36,422 nt of DNA from Planctomycetota bacterium (GTDB lineage Bacteria; Planctomycetota; UBA1135; GCA-002686595), in NCBI GenBank assembly GCA_028278425.1, contig JANQEJ010000216.1:1-36422 (forward strand). The letters run 5' to 3'. Every line of letters starts with the position of its first letter. The stretch's first letter is position 1. Below the pieces are notes generated by a model, which was not told the DNA's origin, searched no databases, and saw only the letters and a list, made by a program, of their open reading frames with translations. Position numbers and translations under genes: made by a program. Below are positions 26,569 through 36,340 of this stretch, one piece after another.

Positions 26569-28932
26569 TCATGGAGCCTGCATCCAGATGGGGGACGACC
26601 AAGCCTCGTTGCCGTCCACCTGCACGACGTGGACGTAGGTCCAGGTTTCCTCGATGACGGGCGCTCCGCCGGGGAGTTTCGCGTCAAGCCAGGGGCTCGC
26701 GCCGCCCTGCACGCGTTTGACGACCTCGCCATCCCGTACGAACTCGATCCGCTCGACGTCCGCCGTGCCGGCGACCGTGACGTAGAGATCGGGGAGCAAC
26801 GCCGCGGTGATGCGCTCGCCCATGAAATGCTCGCCGGTGTGAAAGAGGAGAGTGATCTTGTCGGTCGCGCCGTAGGTCCTCCGCGCCTGCAGTGAGCGGA
26901 AGATCGACTCGCGGTCCGCTTGGGGCGACCACACGCAGGCGTAGCTGGCGCCCGTGGAGAGATGATCGCTGCTCGCGATGAAGCCCATGTGGTAGCCCTT
27001 CGCCAGCCCCGCGTGGGCGTGGCTCTCGCTCGACTGGTCGCGGAAGCCCTGGTAGATCTCGAGCAGCGGCCGCTTCGCGTCGTCGTGGTGCTCCCACACC
27101 TTCCCGATGAAGGGGTTGTGGGGGATCGTGAACGTGTCGGCGTCCTCGATCTCGTTCCAGAACTCGGGCAGCGGCGGCGGGAAGTTCCGCAGCATGTCGT
27201 CGCGCAGCGAGATCACGTTGTGGTCGGTGTCGCGGTGGCTGCGCTCGTAGGCGAAGTACGGGAAGAACGTGTCGTTGAGCTGGTGCCGCTCGACCTCCTT
27301 GATGCTGCGCCACCAGAGCTGGCTTTGAACGTCCCCGCGATCGATGTCGCGCGCGTGGTCGGTGATCCCGAGAAAGTCGAGCTTCGCGACCTCGATCGCG
27401 TAGCGGTAGGCGTCGTCGAGCGAGCCGTCGACGAAGGGAAAGCACAGGGAGAGATCGGTGTGCCGGTGGAGGTCGCCGAAGAACAGCGTGTGCTCCTCGC
27501 CCTCGGGACCGATGGAGGCTTCGAACGCTCCTCGCGACGCTTCCGCGGAGAGGGAGATCCCTTTGGGGGCGCGTGTCTTCCGCCAGCCGCGGTCCTCGAG
27601 GGGCGGCGCGTCGCCTGCGACCGTCGCCGTGGCGAAAGCGAGCCCGCGCCGGCGTTCGTCCTTGCGCCTGTCGGTGCGCCCCGTGGTCCAGACCGCGGCG
27701 ACGCCGTCCCGGTGACGCGCCAGCGCAAGCCTCTGCATCCCATCCCGCTGCGCGACGTCGAAGCCGACGAGCGGAGACCAGCCCTCGTCGGTCAGGCAGC
27801 GGGCATAGACGTTCCAGCCTTCTTCGATGTGGTGCACGACCGGCTCGTCACGCTGGAGCTGGAAGTCGGCATAGTGACGGTACACGACCCATGGTCGGTC
27901 GAGCATGTCGACGAGCAACTCGCCCCGCTCGTAGAAGATCCCGGCGTCCGACACCCCTTCGCGGCGGCCGACGACACGGCGGCCCAGGCTCGGCATCGGG
28001 AACGGCTCGCCGGTCGCGACGAAGGAGCCGTCGGTCAGCCACCGTCCCATTCGCAGGCGTCGCAGGCGGTGCAGCGGGCCGCGCCGGTCGGTGAAGTTGT
28101 TCCAGACCTCGTTCCGCGACCGGTACTCGCCACCCCAATTCTCACCGCCCTCCTCCCACTGGACCCACACGGCGTTGCGCGAGTCGCACGCGACCTTGGC
28201 GCGTCCCTGGAAGGCGGCTCCGCCGGCGAGCTCGACGAGCCGCGACCAGTAGTCGCCTTCGTGCCGCCGGCCGAGCACGTTGAAGCTCTCGCCGTCAAAG
28301 GAGTCCCAGACGATGTAAACCCAGCCGTTTGGTGCCACGTCGACCGACGGATGCCAGTCACCCAGCGGCGAGCGGCTCACGAGAACCGGGACGGTCTTGC
28401 GCGCAGGATCTGCCGAGAGGACACGCGAGAAGATCTCGAACTGGCCGCCCGGGGCTCCTTGATAGACGACCCAGATCGAACCATGGGGATCGGCCGCGAC
28501 GTCGTGGCGGATGTTGTTGCCCCCCGGTCGACCGACGGGCCGCGGGTCGTCGAACGAACCGTCGTCCCGGCGCAGGCGCGCGAAGACGTTCCAGTGCTCC
28601 GAGCCTTCCTCGCGCGCTTCGTACGTCAGCCACAGGTTGCCGTCCGTGTCCGCCGTCAGCGTGGGCCGCGCGATCCGACCCGTGGCAACCTCGACTCGCT
28701 CGTCCCTGCCACGGCGGCCGACCAGGAGGCGGTCGCCGAAGCCGGGCTCGAACTCGAGCCACGCGAACCAGAGGTCGCCCTCGTGCGACAGGACGCTCCC
28801 GTCGTACGCCTCTTCGCCGCCGACCGGCTCGGACGCGATCGCAACCTCCGCCTTGTCGTACTCGAAGTGGTCGCGTGCGACGTGGAGACCGACGGCGAGC
28901 AGAACGACGAACCCGAGCGCGAGGAGCTTCAC
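26569..28932 (-). CDS. DUF3604 protein with N-terminal beta-propeller-like region
   Basis: A 787-residue protein. It starts at GTG 28932, giving the signal sequence [18 protein letters not shown]. Residues about 30-440 have repeated WxxW-type sheet motifs ([62 protein letters not shown]), as in a propeller that binds or senses a ligand. From about residue 475 the DUF3604 domain follows, a PHP-like metal-dependent hydrolase fold: [41 protein letters not shown] and [10 protein letters not shown] supply the His/Asp metal ligands. It should be extracytoplasmic and may act on phosphate or ester bonds; no substrate is known. Its start overlaps the stop of the amidase gene by four bases (GTGA), making it the last gene of the five-gene operon. 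Confidence 0.87.
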   Translation of the reverse strand: MKLLALGFVVLLAVGLHVARDHFEYDKAEVAIASEPVGGEEAYDGSVLSHEGDLWFAWLEFEPGFGDRLLVGRRGRDERVEVATGRIARPTLTADTDGNLWLTYEAREEGSEHWNVFARLRRDDGSFDDPRPVGRPGGNNIRHDVAADPHGSIWVVYQGAPGGQFEIFSRVLSADPARKTVPVLVSRSPLGDWHPSVDVAPNGWVYIVWDSFDGESFNVLGRRHEGDYWSRLVELAGGAAFQGRAKVACDSRNAVWVQWEEGGENWGGEYRSRNEVWNNFTDRRGPLHRLRRLRMGRWLTDGSFVATGEPFPMPSLGRRVVGRREGVSDAGIFYERGELLVDMLDRPWVVYRHYADFQLQRDEPVVHHIEEGWNVYARCLTDEGWSPLVGFDVAQRDGMQRLALARHRDGVAAVWTTGRTDRRKDERRRGLAFATATVAGDAPPLEDRGWRKTRAPKGISLSAEASRGAFEASIGPEGEEHTLFFGDLHRHTDLSLCFPFVDGSLDDAYRYAIEVAKLDFLGITDHARDIDRGDVQSQLWWRSIKEVERHQLNDTFFPYFAYERSHRDTDHNVISLRDDMLRNFPPPLPEFWNEIEDADTFTIPHNPFIGKVWEHHDDAKRPLLEIYQGFRDQSSESHAHAGLAKGYHMGFIASSDHLSTGASYACVWSPQADRESIFRSLQARRTYGATDKITLLFHTGEHFMGERITAALLPDLYVTVAGTADVERIEFVRDGEVVKRVQGGASPWLDAKLPGGAPVIEETWTYVHVVQVDGNEAWSSPIWMQAP

Positions 28933-29864
28933 TCCCCGAGATGATAGATGTTCGGCCGCGCGTCCCGGGCCAAGTTCCAGCCCGAGGGGTCGCCGCGTTC
29001 GAGCTCCGTCAGGTCGAGGTCGCAGACGACGAGCTCCGCGAGCTCCGCAACCGGCGCGACCGGCCCGTTCGGCCCGGTGAAGTAGCTCCCGCCGAAGAAC
29101 TCGACGCCCCACGGCTTCTCCGCGCCGCGGCGGTTCGAGCCGCCGATGAAGAGGTTGTGGCGGGCCGCGTCGACCCGGAACTCCATGTTCCACAACTGCT
29201 TCGACTTCGCGCCGAAGGTCACCGCCGGCGAGAAAACGATCTGCGCGCCGTTGTCCGCCAGCGCCGCGATCGCGCCGGGAAAGTGGCGGTCGTAGCACGT
29301 GGCGACGCCGATCCGACCGAACGACGTCTGGAACACCGGGAAGAACGGGTTCTTCGACACGTTCGCCGGCCAGTCGCCGAGCTTGCCGTCGCTGCGGTCG
29401 TAATAGCACGTCTCGTGGAAGCCGGCTTGTTCGTTCGCGCCCTCCGGGACGTGCGTCTTGCGGTAGCGGCCGAGCACCTCGCCCTTCTCGTCGATGACGA
29501 CCGCGGTGTTGAACCGCTGGTTCCCGTCCAGCTCGTAGATCGGCGCGATCACGATCGTCCCGTGCTCGCGCGCCGCGGCCTTCATCGCGGAGATGGAAGG
29601 CCCCGCGAGCGCGTCCTCGGCCAGCGCGAACCACACCGGGTGCTGTGAAAGCGCGAAGTACGGCGCCGGAAAGAGCTCGCCGAGGCATACCACGCGCGCG
29701 CCCGCCGCCGCGGCGCGAGCCACGAGCTCGACGTTGTGCGCGATGTTCGCCTCGCGGACCTCGTCCATGCGCCCGTCGAGCGTCTCGAGCTCCGCCTGCG
29801 CGTCCGGCATCCCGTCGAAGGCGTTCCTCGTCTCGGTCAGCGCGGCGCGGACGATGTCCGTCAC
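28929..29864 (-). CDS. Carbon-nitrogen hydrolase (nitrilase superfamily), beta-ureidopropionase/N-carbamoylputrescine amidase-like
   Basis: A 311-residue cytoplasmic enzyme. The catalytic triad is complete: E63 in [12 protein letters not shown]136 in GRYRKTHVP and C190 in [12 protein letters not shown] second conserved Glu lies in the [11 protein letters not shown] region. The ELFPAPYF and HVPEG...[11 protein letters not shown] blocks fit the branch that removes carbamoyl groups from N-carbamoyl amines or amino acids (releasing CO2 and ammonia), though the exact substrate is open. The start GTG 29864 overlaps the stop of the upstream PLP gene by four bases and leaves a full-length domain. A ureide or amide hydrolase next to an SsnA-type deaminase and PLP lyases would fit stepwise nitrogen release from a ring-opened heterocycle (inference). 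Confidence 0.92.
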   Translation of the reverse strand: MTDIVRAALTETRNAFDGMPDAQAELETLDGRMDEVREANIAHNVELVARAAAAGARVVCLGELFPAPYFALSQHPVWFALAEDALAGPSISAMKAAAREHGTIVIAPIYELDGNQRFNTAVVIDEKGEVLGRYRKTHVPEGANEQAGFHETCYYDRSDGKLGDWPANVSKNPFFPVFQTSFGRIGVATCYDRHFPGAIAALADNGAQIVFSPAVTFGAKSKQLWNMEFRVDAARHNLFIGGSNRRGAEKPWGVEFFGGSYFTGPNGPVAPVAELAELVVCDLDLTELERGDPSGWNLARDARPNIYHLGE

Positions 29865-31297
29865 CGCTGCACCCCGGTGAAGATCACGCCGACGTTTTCC
29901 TTCGAGCCGAGCTCGCCGGTCGCCTTCAGGGCGAGCACGCCGGCGAGCCCCGCGGCGCCGGTCGCGCTGACCTCGACGCCGCCGGGGTCGTTGCCGAGGG
30001 CGCGCGCCTCCTCGATCGTCTTCTCGCCGACGACGAGCGGCCAGCCGCCGGTCTCGATCATCGCGCGCACGACCATCAGCCAGTCGTACGTCTCCACGTC
30101 GAGGATGCCGTCGGCCGCGCTCTTCACGGGCTCCTTCCAGGGACGCATGTACGTCGAGCGCTGCTTCGGCGCGATCTCGAGCGCGTACTGCACCGCCGCC
30201 GCGCCTTCGTGCGCGAGGAAGGCGGCGAGGTCCGGGTCGCCCGCGTCTTCGCCCGGCGACGGGACGCCGCGCCGCTCGAGCAGCCGCACGGTCTCCTGCG
30301 CGAGCTTGCGCCACGCGCGGTCGAGCGGGTGGACCGCCTCGGTCTGCACCGCGTGGATGCGCGGCATCGCGGGCAGCACGCCGAGCTCGCGCGCGCGGCG
30401 CAGCCCCTGGAAGCACGCGCTCGCCAGCGCGCCGCCGCCGACCTGGACGACGAGGCGGTCGAGCGGCGCCCCTCCGGCGGCGGCGTGCTGCGCGGCGATC
30501 TCCCAGGCGAGCGTTTCGCCGCCCTCGATCGCGAGCGCGTTGTCGCTGCCCTGCACGCTGAACGGAACCGCCCCCTCCGCCACCGCCGCGCGGAAGCGGT
30601 GCACGCACGGGTCGCCCGGGGGGGCGTCGGGCTGCTGGTCGCAGGCGATGACGTTGGCTCCCAGCGCCTTGAGCTCGGCCAGCACCGTGGCGTCGCCGTC
30701 GGCCGGCACGAAGGCGTCGAGCTTGTAACCGAAGGCCTTGGCGAGCGTCGCCGCGGCGAGCGCCGCGTTGCCGCAGCTCGCGATGGCGAGCCGCGGCTTC
30801 GCCTTCACGAGCCCGGCGCGCTGCGCCTCGTCGAGCTGCATCGCGATGCCCATGAGGTGGCGCGCCTTGTGGGAGCCGGCCACGCCGCCGGTCTCGTTCT
30901 TCACCCAGAGGCCGCCCTTCGCGAGCCCGACCGCTTCGCTCAGCCCGGCGTTCCGCCCGTAGGGCGTCTCCGCGAAGCCGTGGCCGTCGACGTCGGCGAC
31001 GTCGCCGTTGCGCTCGGTCACGCGCCGCACCCACGTGCGGTCCGCGTCGCCGCAGGCGCGCGCGAAGCGGTAGGAGTGCAGCATCCGGCGGAAGCGGAGG
31101 AACGGGTTCTCCTCGCCCTCGGCCGCCTCGCGCGGGAAGGTCACGCCGTCGAGGTCGAGCTCGCGGTTGAGCACGTGGTCGACGTCGTCCGCGTGGCGCT
31201 CCGGGCACACGAAGGGGTGGGCGACGTCGGGCTCCAGCTCCGTCCCGCAGCCGTGGCAGACCAGCTTGCTCCCCGACTCCTTCGCGGGTTCGCTCAC
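29861..31297 (-). CDS. Threonine-synthase/dehydratase-like PLP enzyme with Zn-ribbon-like N-terminus
   Basis: A 478-residue fold-type II PLP enzyme. The Schiff-base lysine is K144 in [14 protein letters not shown], the substrate loop is SCGN (174-177) and the phosphate loop is [10 protein letters not shown], together resembling threonine synthase and serine/threonine dehydratases. The first 40 residues carry C14 and C17 (CHGCG) and a CPERH group (31-35), a small metal-ribbon-like element seen on some threonine synthases. Likely chemistry is beta- or gamma-elimination or replacement on an amino acid; the substrate is unknown. Its length and lysine context differ from those of diaminopropionate ammonia-lyase YgeX. 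The GTG start at 31297 overlaps the stop of the preceding PLP gene by four bases. Confidence 0.88.
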   Translation of the reverse strand: MSEPAKESGSKLVCHGCGTELEPDVAHPFVCPERHADDVDHVLNRELDLDGVTFPREAAEGEENPFLRFRRMLHSYRFARACGDADRTWVRRVTERNGDVADVDGHGFAETPYGRNAGLSEAVGLAKGGLWVKNETGGVAGSHKARHLMGIAMQLDEAQRAGLVKAKPRLAIASCGNAALAAATLAKAFGYKLDAFVPADGDATVLAELKALGANVIACDQQPDAPPGDPCVHRFRAAVAEGAVPFSVQGSDNALAIEGGETLAWEIAAQHAAAGGAPLDRLVVQVGGGALASACFQGLRRARELGVLPAMPRIHAVQTEAVHPLDRAWRKLAQETVRLLERRGVPSPGEDAGDPDLAAFLAHEGAAAVQYALEIAPKQRSTYMRPWKEPVKSAADGILDVETYDWLMVVRAMIETGGWPLVVGEKTIEEARALGNDPGGVEVSATGAAGLAGVLALKATGELGSKENVGVIFTGVQR

Positions 31298-32712
31298 GCG
31301 ACCGCCTCCGCGTTGAAGGCCTCGATGCGGGCGTCCCATTCCGGGACGAGCTCGCGCAGGCCGAGCCAGAAGTCCTGCGAGCGGCGGCGCTCGAAGTCCT
31401 CGAGCGAGACGCCCTGCTGCTCGACCCACGTGAAGTACCCAAGGTTGAAGATCCGGTCGCGCTCGCGCGGGCCGAGCGCGAGCACGTGTTCCGTCGACGC
31501 GCCGGCTAGGTGGTCGGCGAACGCGCGGTAGGCGTCCTCGCGGCCGAAGGAGCCGGCGAAGTGCTTGTCGACGGCCTTCGAGACCTCGCTCGCGTAGAGC
31601 TCCGCGCCGTCGGTGGCAACGGTCAAGATCGCTTCGCCGGCGCCCAGCTCGAGGTGCTTCGCCACCTTGATCGCCGCGACGACGTTGCAGATCGAGGAGA
31701 GCCCGAAGTTCGGCAGCTCGTCGACCAAGGACACCGGCACGCGGCCGTCGTCGGCGAGGAACGAGCGTCCCGCGTCGGTGTTGAAGAGCACGTTCAGCGC
31801 GTCGGTGCTGCGGTCGGACACGGCGCAGACGACGTCGGTGTTCATGACGTTGTGGATCAAGGGCACGTGCTTGTCGCCGATACCCTGGATGTTGTGCTCG
31901 CCGAAGCCGTTGTAGAGCAGCGTCGGGCATTCGAGCGCCTCGGCCGCGACCACCCTGGCCCCGAGGCGCTCCTTGAGGTGGTCGCCGGCGCCGAGCGTTC
32001 CCGCCGAGCCCGTCGCCGACACGAAGGCGGCGAGCGAGAGGCCCGGGCGGCTCGCGCTCTCCGACGTGAACACGCGTTCCAGCGCCGGCCCGGTGCACGT
32101 GACGTGCGCCAGGTGGTTGCCGAACTCGGCGAACTGATTGAAGACGACGTTGGCCGGATCGTCGGCGAGCCGCGCGCACTCGTCGTAGATCTCCTTGACG
32201 TTGCTCTCCGTGCCGGGGGTGCGAATGACGTCGGCCGGGTCGCTCACCCAGCGTTCGAGCCACTCGAAACGCTCCGCGCTCATGCCCTCGGGGAGCACCG
32301 CGACGCCGCGGCAGCCGAGGATGCGCGAAATCGCGACCCCGCCGCGGCAGTAGTTGCCCGTCGACGGCCAGATCGCGCGGTGGCGCGCCGGGTCGAACTC
32401 GCCGGACACGAGCTTCGGCGCGAGGCACGCGTACGCGGCGAGCACCTTGTGCGCCGCGATCATCGGAAAGCGGTTCCCGTACGCGACGAGGATCGGCGCG
32501 GCGACGCCGGTCAGCTCCTCGGTCAACACGACGTGCTCGGGCACGTCGACGCGCGAGCGGCGGTCCGCGCCGTTGTACCAGTGCACGCGGAACAGGTTGC
32601 GCGGGTCCGCCGCGTCCGGGTCGACGCCGTCGAGCGACGCGCGCACGTCGTCCGGAATCGTCGCCGGGTCGGCGAGCTGGGCGAAGGTCGGGAGGCGCAC
32701 CGGCATCGGCAT
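31294..32712 (-). CDS. Cysteine-synthase-like PLP enzyme (PLP-dependent beta-family)
   Basis: A 472-residue fold-type II PLP protein. The likely Schiff-base lysine is K89 in [15 protein letters not shown]. The substrate loop is STGN (117-120) in [15 protein letters not shown], and the phosphate loop is [12 protein letters not shown]. It is longer than cysteine synthase and matches a group often annotated only as PLP-dependent protein subunit beta; as I recall, such genes occur beside ssnA in other bacteria, which supports a joint pathway. The start codon ATG 32712 overlaps the ssnA-like stop by one base (TGATG); a second ATG six bases on is also possible. Its product may act with the next PLP enzyme either in sequence or as a complex. 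Confidence 0.86.
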   Translation of the reverse strand: MPMPVRLPTFAQLADPATIPDDVRASLDGVDPDAADPRNLFRVHWYNGADRRSRVDVPEHVVLTEELTGVAAPILVAYGNRFPMIAAHKVLAAYACLAPKLVSGEFDPARHRAIWPSTGNYCRGGVAISRILGCRGVAVLPEGMSAERFEWLERWVSDPADVIRTPGTESNVKEIYDECARLADDPANVVFNQFAEFGNHLAHVTCTGPALERVFTSESASRPGLSLAAFVSATGSAGTLGAGDHLKERLGARVVAAEALECPTLLYNGFGEHNIQGIGDKHVPLIHNVMNTDVVCAVSDRSTDALNVLFNTDAGRSFLADDGRVPVSLVDELPNFGLSSICNVVAAIKVAKHLELGAGEAILTVATDGAELYASEVSKAVDKHFAGSFGREDAYRAFADHLAGASTEHVLALGPRERDRIFNLGYFTWVEQQGVSLEDFERRRSQDFWLGLRELVPEWDARIEAFNAEAVA

Positions 32713-33764
32713 CAAGGGCTCACGGCCGCCATGCGTTCCCAGAGGCGCGCCGCCTCCTCCTTGGCGTGCGCGCGGATCTCCTCGACCTCGGCGAAGACGA
32801 GCTCGCCTTCCTGCACCACCGGCCGGCCGTCGACGACGACGCGGCCGTGGGTCACCTCGACGCGGCCCGCCTCGCCGAAGTGGTCGGCGACGAGGTCGTG
32901 TCCGGCGTCGAGACGGTCCAGCGCCGTTCGTACGTTCTCGCCGTGCTTGGTCGCCTCGACGACGAGCACCTCGGCCTCGTCGATCATGTCGGCGGGGAAG
33001 CCGTCGGTGCCGAGGGCGACCCGCGGGCTCGCGGCGAGCGCCCGCGGATAGCCGACGCCGTTCTTGGCGTTCGAGCGCGGGTTCTGCACGAGCCACAGCC
33101 GCCGCTCGGCGCAGAGCTTCACCTCGTCCTCGGTCAGGTGCACGCCGTGCGCGAGGATCGACTGCGGCGGCAGGGCGGCGAGGCGCAGCAGCCGGTCGAG
33201 CGGCCCGTCGTAGCCGAGCTCGCGCGCGCGCTCGCCGTCGGACTCGTCCTCGGCCACGTGGACGTGTACGACCGTGCCGAGCTCGCGGGCGAGCTCGCCG
33301 GCTTCCCGCAGCGTGTCGTCGGAGACCGTGAAGCCCGCGTGCACGCCGACGACGCCGCGGACGAGCGGCCGGTCGTTCTCCGTCAGGAAGCGCCGGCACT
33401 CCGCGAGACCGCGCTCGGCCTCCGCGCGACCGCCGTTGCGTTCCGTCGCGCCGTAACAGATCACGGCGCGGAGCCCGAGCTCCTGGCACGCGTCGGCGAT
33501 CACGTCGAGCGAGCCCTCGATCAGCTCCGGCGACTCGTGGTGGTCGACGACGGCGGTCGTGCCGTTGAGCAGCGCCTCCGCGGCGTAGAGGCGCGCCGCC
33601 GCGCGCAGCGCCTCGAAGTCGAGCGCCCGGTCGAGCCGCCACCAGACCTGCTCGAGGATCTGCGGGAAGGTCGCGGCCTCGTCGGGCCACGGAAGCCCGA
33701 AGGGCGCGAGCCCGCTGTAGAGATGGGTGTGCGCGTTGACGCGTCCGGGTCCAGGGGAGGCCAT
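32712..33764 (-). CDS. ssnA: SsnA-like aminohydrolase, shortened at both ends
   Basis: A 350-residue amidohydrolase-superfamily barrel. Metal ligands are visible: H12/H14 (NAHTHLYSG), H169 in [10 protein letters not shown]206 in LAHGVHL and D254 in [11 protein letters not shown]. Blocks shared with E. coli SsnA, as recalled, include [30 protein letters not shown] and the C-terminal [17 protein letters not shown]. coli SsnA has about 440 residues. Here about 57 N-terminal residues and 35-40 residues before the VDGRPV strand are absent, that is, both parts of the usual beta-sandwich. An in-frame TAA 12 bases before the ATG at 33764 rules out a longer start. The family deaminates or hydrolyses ring C-N bonds of purine-like substrates. 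It is the first gene of the five-gene operon, divergent from the amidohydrolase at 33824 across 59 bases. Confidence 0.9.
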   Translation of the reverse strand: MASPGPGRVNAHTHLYSGLAPFGLPWPDEAATFPQILEQVWWRLDRALDFEALRAAARLYAAEALLNGTTAVVDHHESPELIEGSLDVIADACQELGLRAVICYGATERNGGRAEAERGLAECRRFLTENDRPLVRGVVGVHAGFTVSDDTLREAGELARELGTVVHVHVAEDESDGERARELGYDGPLDRLLRLAALPPQSILAHGVHLTEDEVKLCAERRLWLVQNPRSNAKNGVGYPRALAASPRVALGTDGFPADMIDEAEVLVVEATKHGENVRTALDRLDAGHDLVADHFGEAGRVEVTHGRVVVDGRPVVQEGELVFAEVEEIRAHAKEEAARLWERMAAVSP

Positions 33765-33823
33765 AGGCGCGGAAGCTTATCCTCCGGCGCGCAAGAATCC
33801 CGCGCCGATCGCGTAGAGGGCTC

Positions 33824-35482
33824 ATGCTCACTCTCCTTGCCGCCTCTTTGGCCTCTCTTTGCCCCCAGGATCCCGCGCCCGCCGACCTCGTGGTCCGCGG
33901 CCGGGTGTTCACGTCGGACCTCGAGACCCCGCGGGCCGAGAGCCTCGCGATCCGCGGCGACACGATCGTTGCGGTCGGCGCGCGCGCCGAGGTGGACGTC
34001 TTCGTCGGGCCGGAGACGCGCGTCGTCGACGCCGGCGAAGCCTCGGTCGTGCCGGGCTTCAACGACGCGCACTGCCACTTCACAGTCGGCTACGGGATGA
34101 AGTACGACGTCGACCTGACGCGAGCGGAGAGCCTCGAGGAGATCCTCGCCATCCTTCGGGAGCACGTCGCGCAGAATCCCGACGACGACATCATCCAGGG
34201 TGGGGGCTGGGACCTCGCCGACATGCCGGGCGACGCGTTCCCGACGCGGCAGATGCTCGACGAGGTCGTGGGGGAGCGGAAGGTCCTCCTCTGGAGCGAG
34301 GGTCCGCACGCGATCTGGGCGAGCTCCGCGGCGTTCGAGGAGGCCGGGATCGACGCGGAGACCGAGGACACGCCGTACAGGGTCTACGAGCGCGATCCAG
34401 AGTCGGGCGAGCCGAGCGGCGTGATCCGCGGAAGCGGGCTGCTGTTCCTCTTCGGGTTCATGCCGCGCCCCGACCTCAACGTGTTTCGCGCCGGCTTCGC
34501 GCGCGGGATGGAGGAGGCGCCGCGGCTCGGTGTCACGACGGTGCAGGAGCCGGTCTCGTCGTTCCTGATGGGCTACGTCGCCAAGCAGTACGACGCCGGC
34601 AACCTCACGGTGCGCTTCCACGTGTGGGGCTCCTTCTTCCGAGAGTACGGAGGCGGCGCCGAGCGCCACCTGAAGACCGCGGAGCGCTACGCGCGTGGCG
34701 ACTGGGTCACCTTCGGCGCGCTGAAGGGCGGCGTGGACGGAATGCCGGGCCTGCGCACGGCGTCGATGCTCGAGCCGTACGCCGACGACCCTTCGACCAG
34801 CGGCATGTTCACATTTGACCTCGACGCCGTGGCGGAGGATCTGAAGGCAGCCAACGACGCGGGCGTGCCGGTGACCCTGCACGCGTCCGGCGACGCAGGC
34901 GTGCGCGCCTGCCTCGACGCGATCGCCGCCCTCGACGCGGAGAAGCGCCTGCGCCACCGCATCGAGCACGCCTTCGTCGTCGACCCCGCCGACGTGAAGC
35001 GCTTCGCCGAGCTCGGCGTGGTCGCCTCCGTGCAGCCGGGGTTTCTCTGCACGGAGCTCGCGAAGAACCGCTACTACGACCGCCGCTTCGGCGAAGCGCG
35101 GCGCGCGAACGTGTTGCCGCTCCGCTCGCTCCTCGACGCGGGCTGCATCCTCGCCTTCGGCACCGACTTCAGCCTGACTCCGCTGAACCCCATGGTCGGA
35201 CTGTACGGCGCGGTCGCGCGCCAGTCGCTCGACGGCGCGCCCGCGGGCGGCTGGGTGCCCGACGAGCGCATCACTTTGGAGGAGGCCGTGCGGGCGTACA
35301 CGTACGGCTCGGCCTACGCGGAGGGCGCGGAGGACCGGAAGGGCCGGCTCCTTCCCGGCATGCTGGCCGACGTCGTCGTGCTGTCGGAGGATATCTTCGC
35401 GATCGGGCACCAGCGCTTGCGGCAGGTCGAGGTTGTGACCACGATCGTCGGCGGGAAGATCGTCTTCGAGGCGGGAAGGTAG
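33824..35482 (+). CDS. Secreted YtcJ-like amidohydrolase (Amidohydro_3)
   Basis: A 552-residue protein with a short signal peptide ([14 protein letters not shown]). It has the complete YtcJ-type layout: N-terminal beta-sandwich strand [23 protein letters not shown], metal motif H83/H85 in NDAHCHF, the long helical insert, [15 protein letters not shown] near 355, RIEHAFVV near 381, [12 protein letters not shown] near 446, and a closing sandwich strand [14 protein letters not shown]. Unlike the SsnA-like neighbour it keeps both halves of the sandwich. Substrates of this family are amides or cyclic amides, mostly unknown. The start has AGAGG upstream. It is head to head with the ssnA-like operon, so shared control is plausible. 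It converges with the MORN gene, 36 bases between stops. Confidence 0.9.
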   Translation: MLTLLAASLASLCPQDPAPADLVVRGRVFTSDLETPRAESLAIRGDTIVAVGARAEVDVFVGPETRVVDAGEASVVPGFNDAHCHFTVGYGMKYDVDLTRAESLEEILAILREHVAQNPDDDIIQGGGWDLADMPGDAFPTRQMLDEVVGERKVLLWSEGPHAIWASSAAFEEAGIDAETEDTPYRVYERDPESGEPSGVIRGSGLLFLFGFMPRPDLNVFRAGFARGMEEAPRLGVTTVQEPVSSFLMGYVAKQYDAGNLTVRFHVWGSFFREYGGGAERHLKTAERYARGDWVTFGALKGGVDGMPGLRTASMLEPYADDPSTSGMFTFDLDAVAEDLKAANDAGVPVTLHASGDAGVRACLDAIAALDAEKRLRHRIEHAFVVDPADVKRFAELGVVASVQPGFLCTELAKNRYYDRRFGEARRANVLPLRSLLDAGCILAFGTDFSLTPLNPMVGLYGAVARQSLDGAPAGGWVPDERITLEEAVRAYTYGSAYAEGAEDRKGRLLPGMLADVVVLSEDIFAIGHQRLRQVEVVTTIVGGKIVFEAGR

Positions 35483-35518
35483 AGTTCCAGATTCCTCAAG
35501 TCCGGAAGAATTGCCGAG

Positions 35519-36184
35519 CTAAAGGCCCCGGACGAGATCGCCGTTCTGATAGATCCCTGACTTCTCGGTGAGCTCCCCCCGGATGTTCCAAAACAGCCAC
35601 GGGCCCTCGCGGACCTGCCGCCGGACGTAGCTACCTTGCGACTTCGGTGAGCCGGACTCGTACCAGGCTTGCCAGTCCCCATGTCTGTAGCCGTCCAGGT
35701 ACCGGCCGGTCTGAGACACCCTTCCATTCCTGTGATGGGACTTTGCCCAACCTTGCCGCAGGTCGTCTTCGTAGGTCGCGACGTGCTGGAGCTGGCCGGA
35801 TTCGTACCAAACGCGATGCTCGCCCTCGCGCTTGCCGTCAATCCAGTGCCCCTCCGCGTAGAGACCGCCTCCCGGGTACCGCAGACGTCGCAGCGTGCCG
35901 GACCACTCCACACCGTACGCTTCGCCGTTGATCATCACCGGCGCGCTCGTTGACGGAGACGTCCTGGGAGCTTGAGCCTTCGGGGTGGGCTCCATTCGTC
36001 GATAGTCGTTGGTCGTCGCTCTTAGGTCCACGACTCCGCCCGGTCTGGCGCTGGACCGCGTCGGCTCCGGCGATTCGATCCGCGCTTGTTTGGGCTCGTC
36101 GGGGCGGAGAATGGCGAAGAGAGCCAGGGCGGCAGCCGCCGTTGGCAACGCGATCCAAGACAGGTTGAGTTGTTTTCGGGTCAT
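35519..36184 (-). CDS. Anchored MORN-repeat (YwqK-like) protein
   Basis: A 221-residue protein with an N-terminal signal anchor (LSWIALPTAAAALALFAIL, about residues 7-25) and a charged, Pro/Thr-rich linker to about residue 85. Residues about 95-220 hold four or five MORN repeats of about 23 residues with the YESG and DGxRxG pattern: IDGKREGEHRVWYESGQLQH, LRQGWAKSHHRNGRVSQTG, YRHGDWQAWYESGSPKSQG and REGPWLFWNIRGEL. It is likely an extracytoplasmic surface or lipid-binding protein; the YwqK antitoxin label often given to such proteins is not supported by any nearby toxin. ATG 36184 is preferred, but GTG one codon before is possible; no ribosome-binding site is clear. Its MORN units are related to those in 9064-10338. 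Confidence 0.82.
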   Translation of the reverse strand: MTRKQLNLSWIALPTAAAALALFAILRPDEPKQARIESPEPTRSSARPGGVVDLRATTNDYRRMEPTPKAQAPRTSPSTSAPVMINGEAYGVEWSGTLRRLRYPGGGLYAEGHWIDGKREGEHRVWYESGQLQHVATYEDDLRQGWAKSHHRNGRVSQTGRYLDGYRHGDWQAWYESGSPKSQGSYVRRQVREGPWLFWNIRGELTEKSGIYQNGDLVRGL

Positions 36185-36278
36185 CACTGCGGTGCACCGG
36201 CACCGCCGCCGGCTGCCGCGGGGACGCGGAGCTGACGTTCGACGTCAGGATTCCGGTCGTTCCCTGAGTTGAGACCGC

Positions 36279-36340
36279 GGAGGGGAACGGAGGGCGCGGA
36301 GCACGGAGTTTAACACGGAGATGAACGGAGTTATCGGAGA
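36279..36340. repeat. Seven CGGAG motifs at 7-12 base spacing
   Basis: CGGAG starts at 36279, 36289, 36298, 36305, 36317, 36327 and 36336, with short A/G-rich spacers; three motifs extend to ACACGGAG or AACGGAG. The array lies upstream of the minus-strand MORN gene. Similar CACGGAG arrays, as I recall, occur as dispersed repeats in many bacterial genomes. I see no other gene in 36188-36422. Confidence 0.6.

Noticed and set aside
29861..31297. Identity as diaminopropionate ammonia-lyase (YgeX), which would complete the E. coli set
   Set aside because: The lysine context (GSHKARHL), length and N-terminal metal-ribbon-like element fit threonine synthase-like enzymes better.
32713..34083. N-terminal extension of the cysteine-synthase-like gene
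   Set aside because: The frame is antisense-like, Arg-rich sequence overlapping the SsnA-like gene; the TGATG overlap start gives a complete enzyme.
35519..36184. YwqK-type antitoxin of a toxin-antitoxin pair
   Set aside because: The protein is anchored by a signal sequence, and no small toxin-like gene is adjacent.
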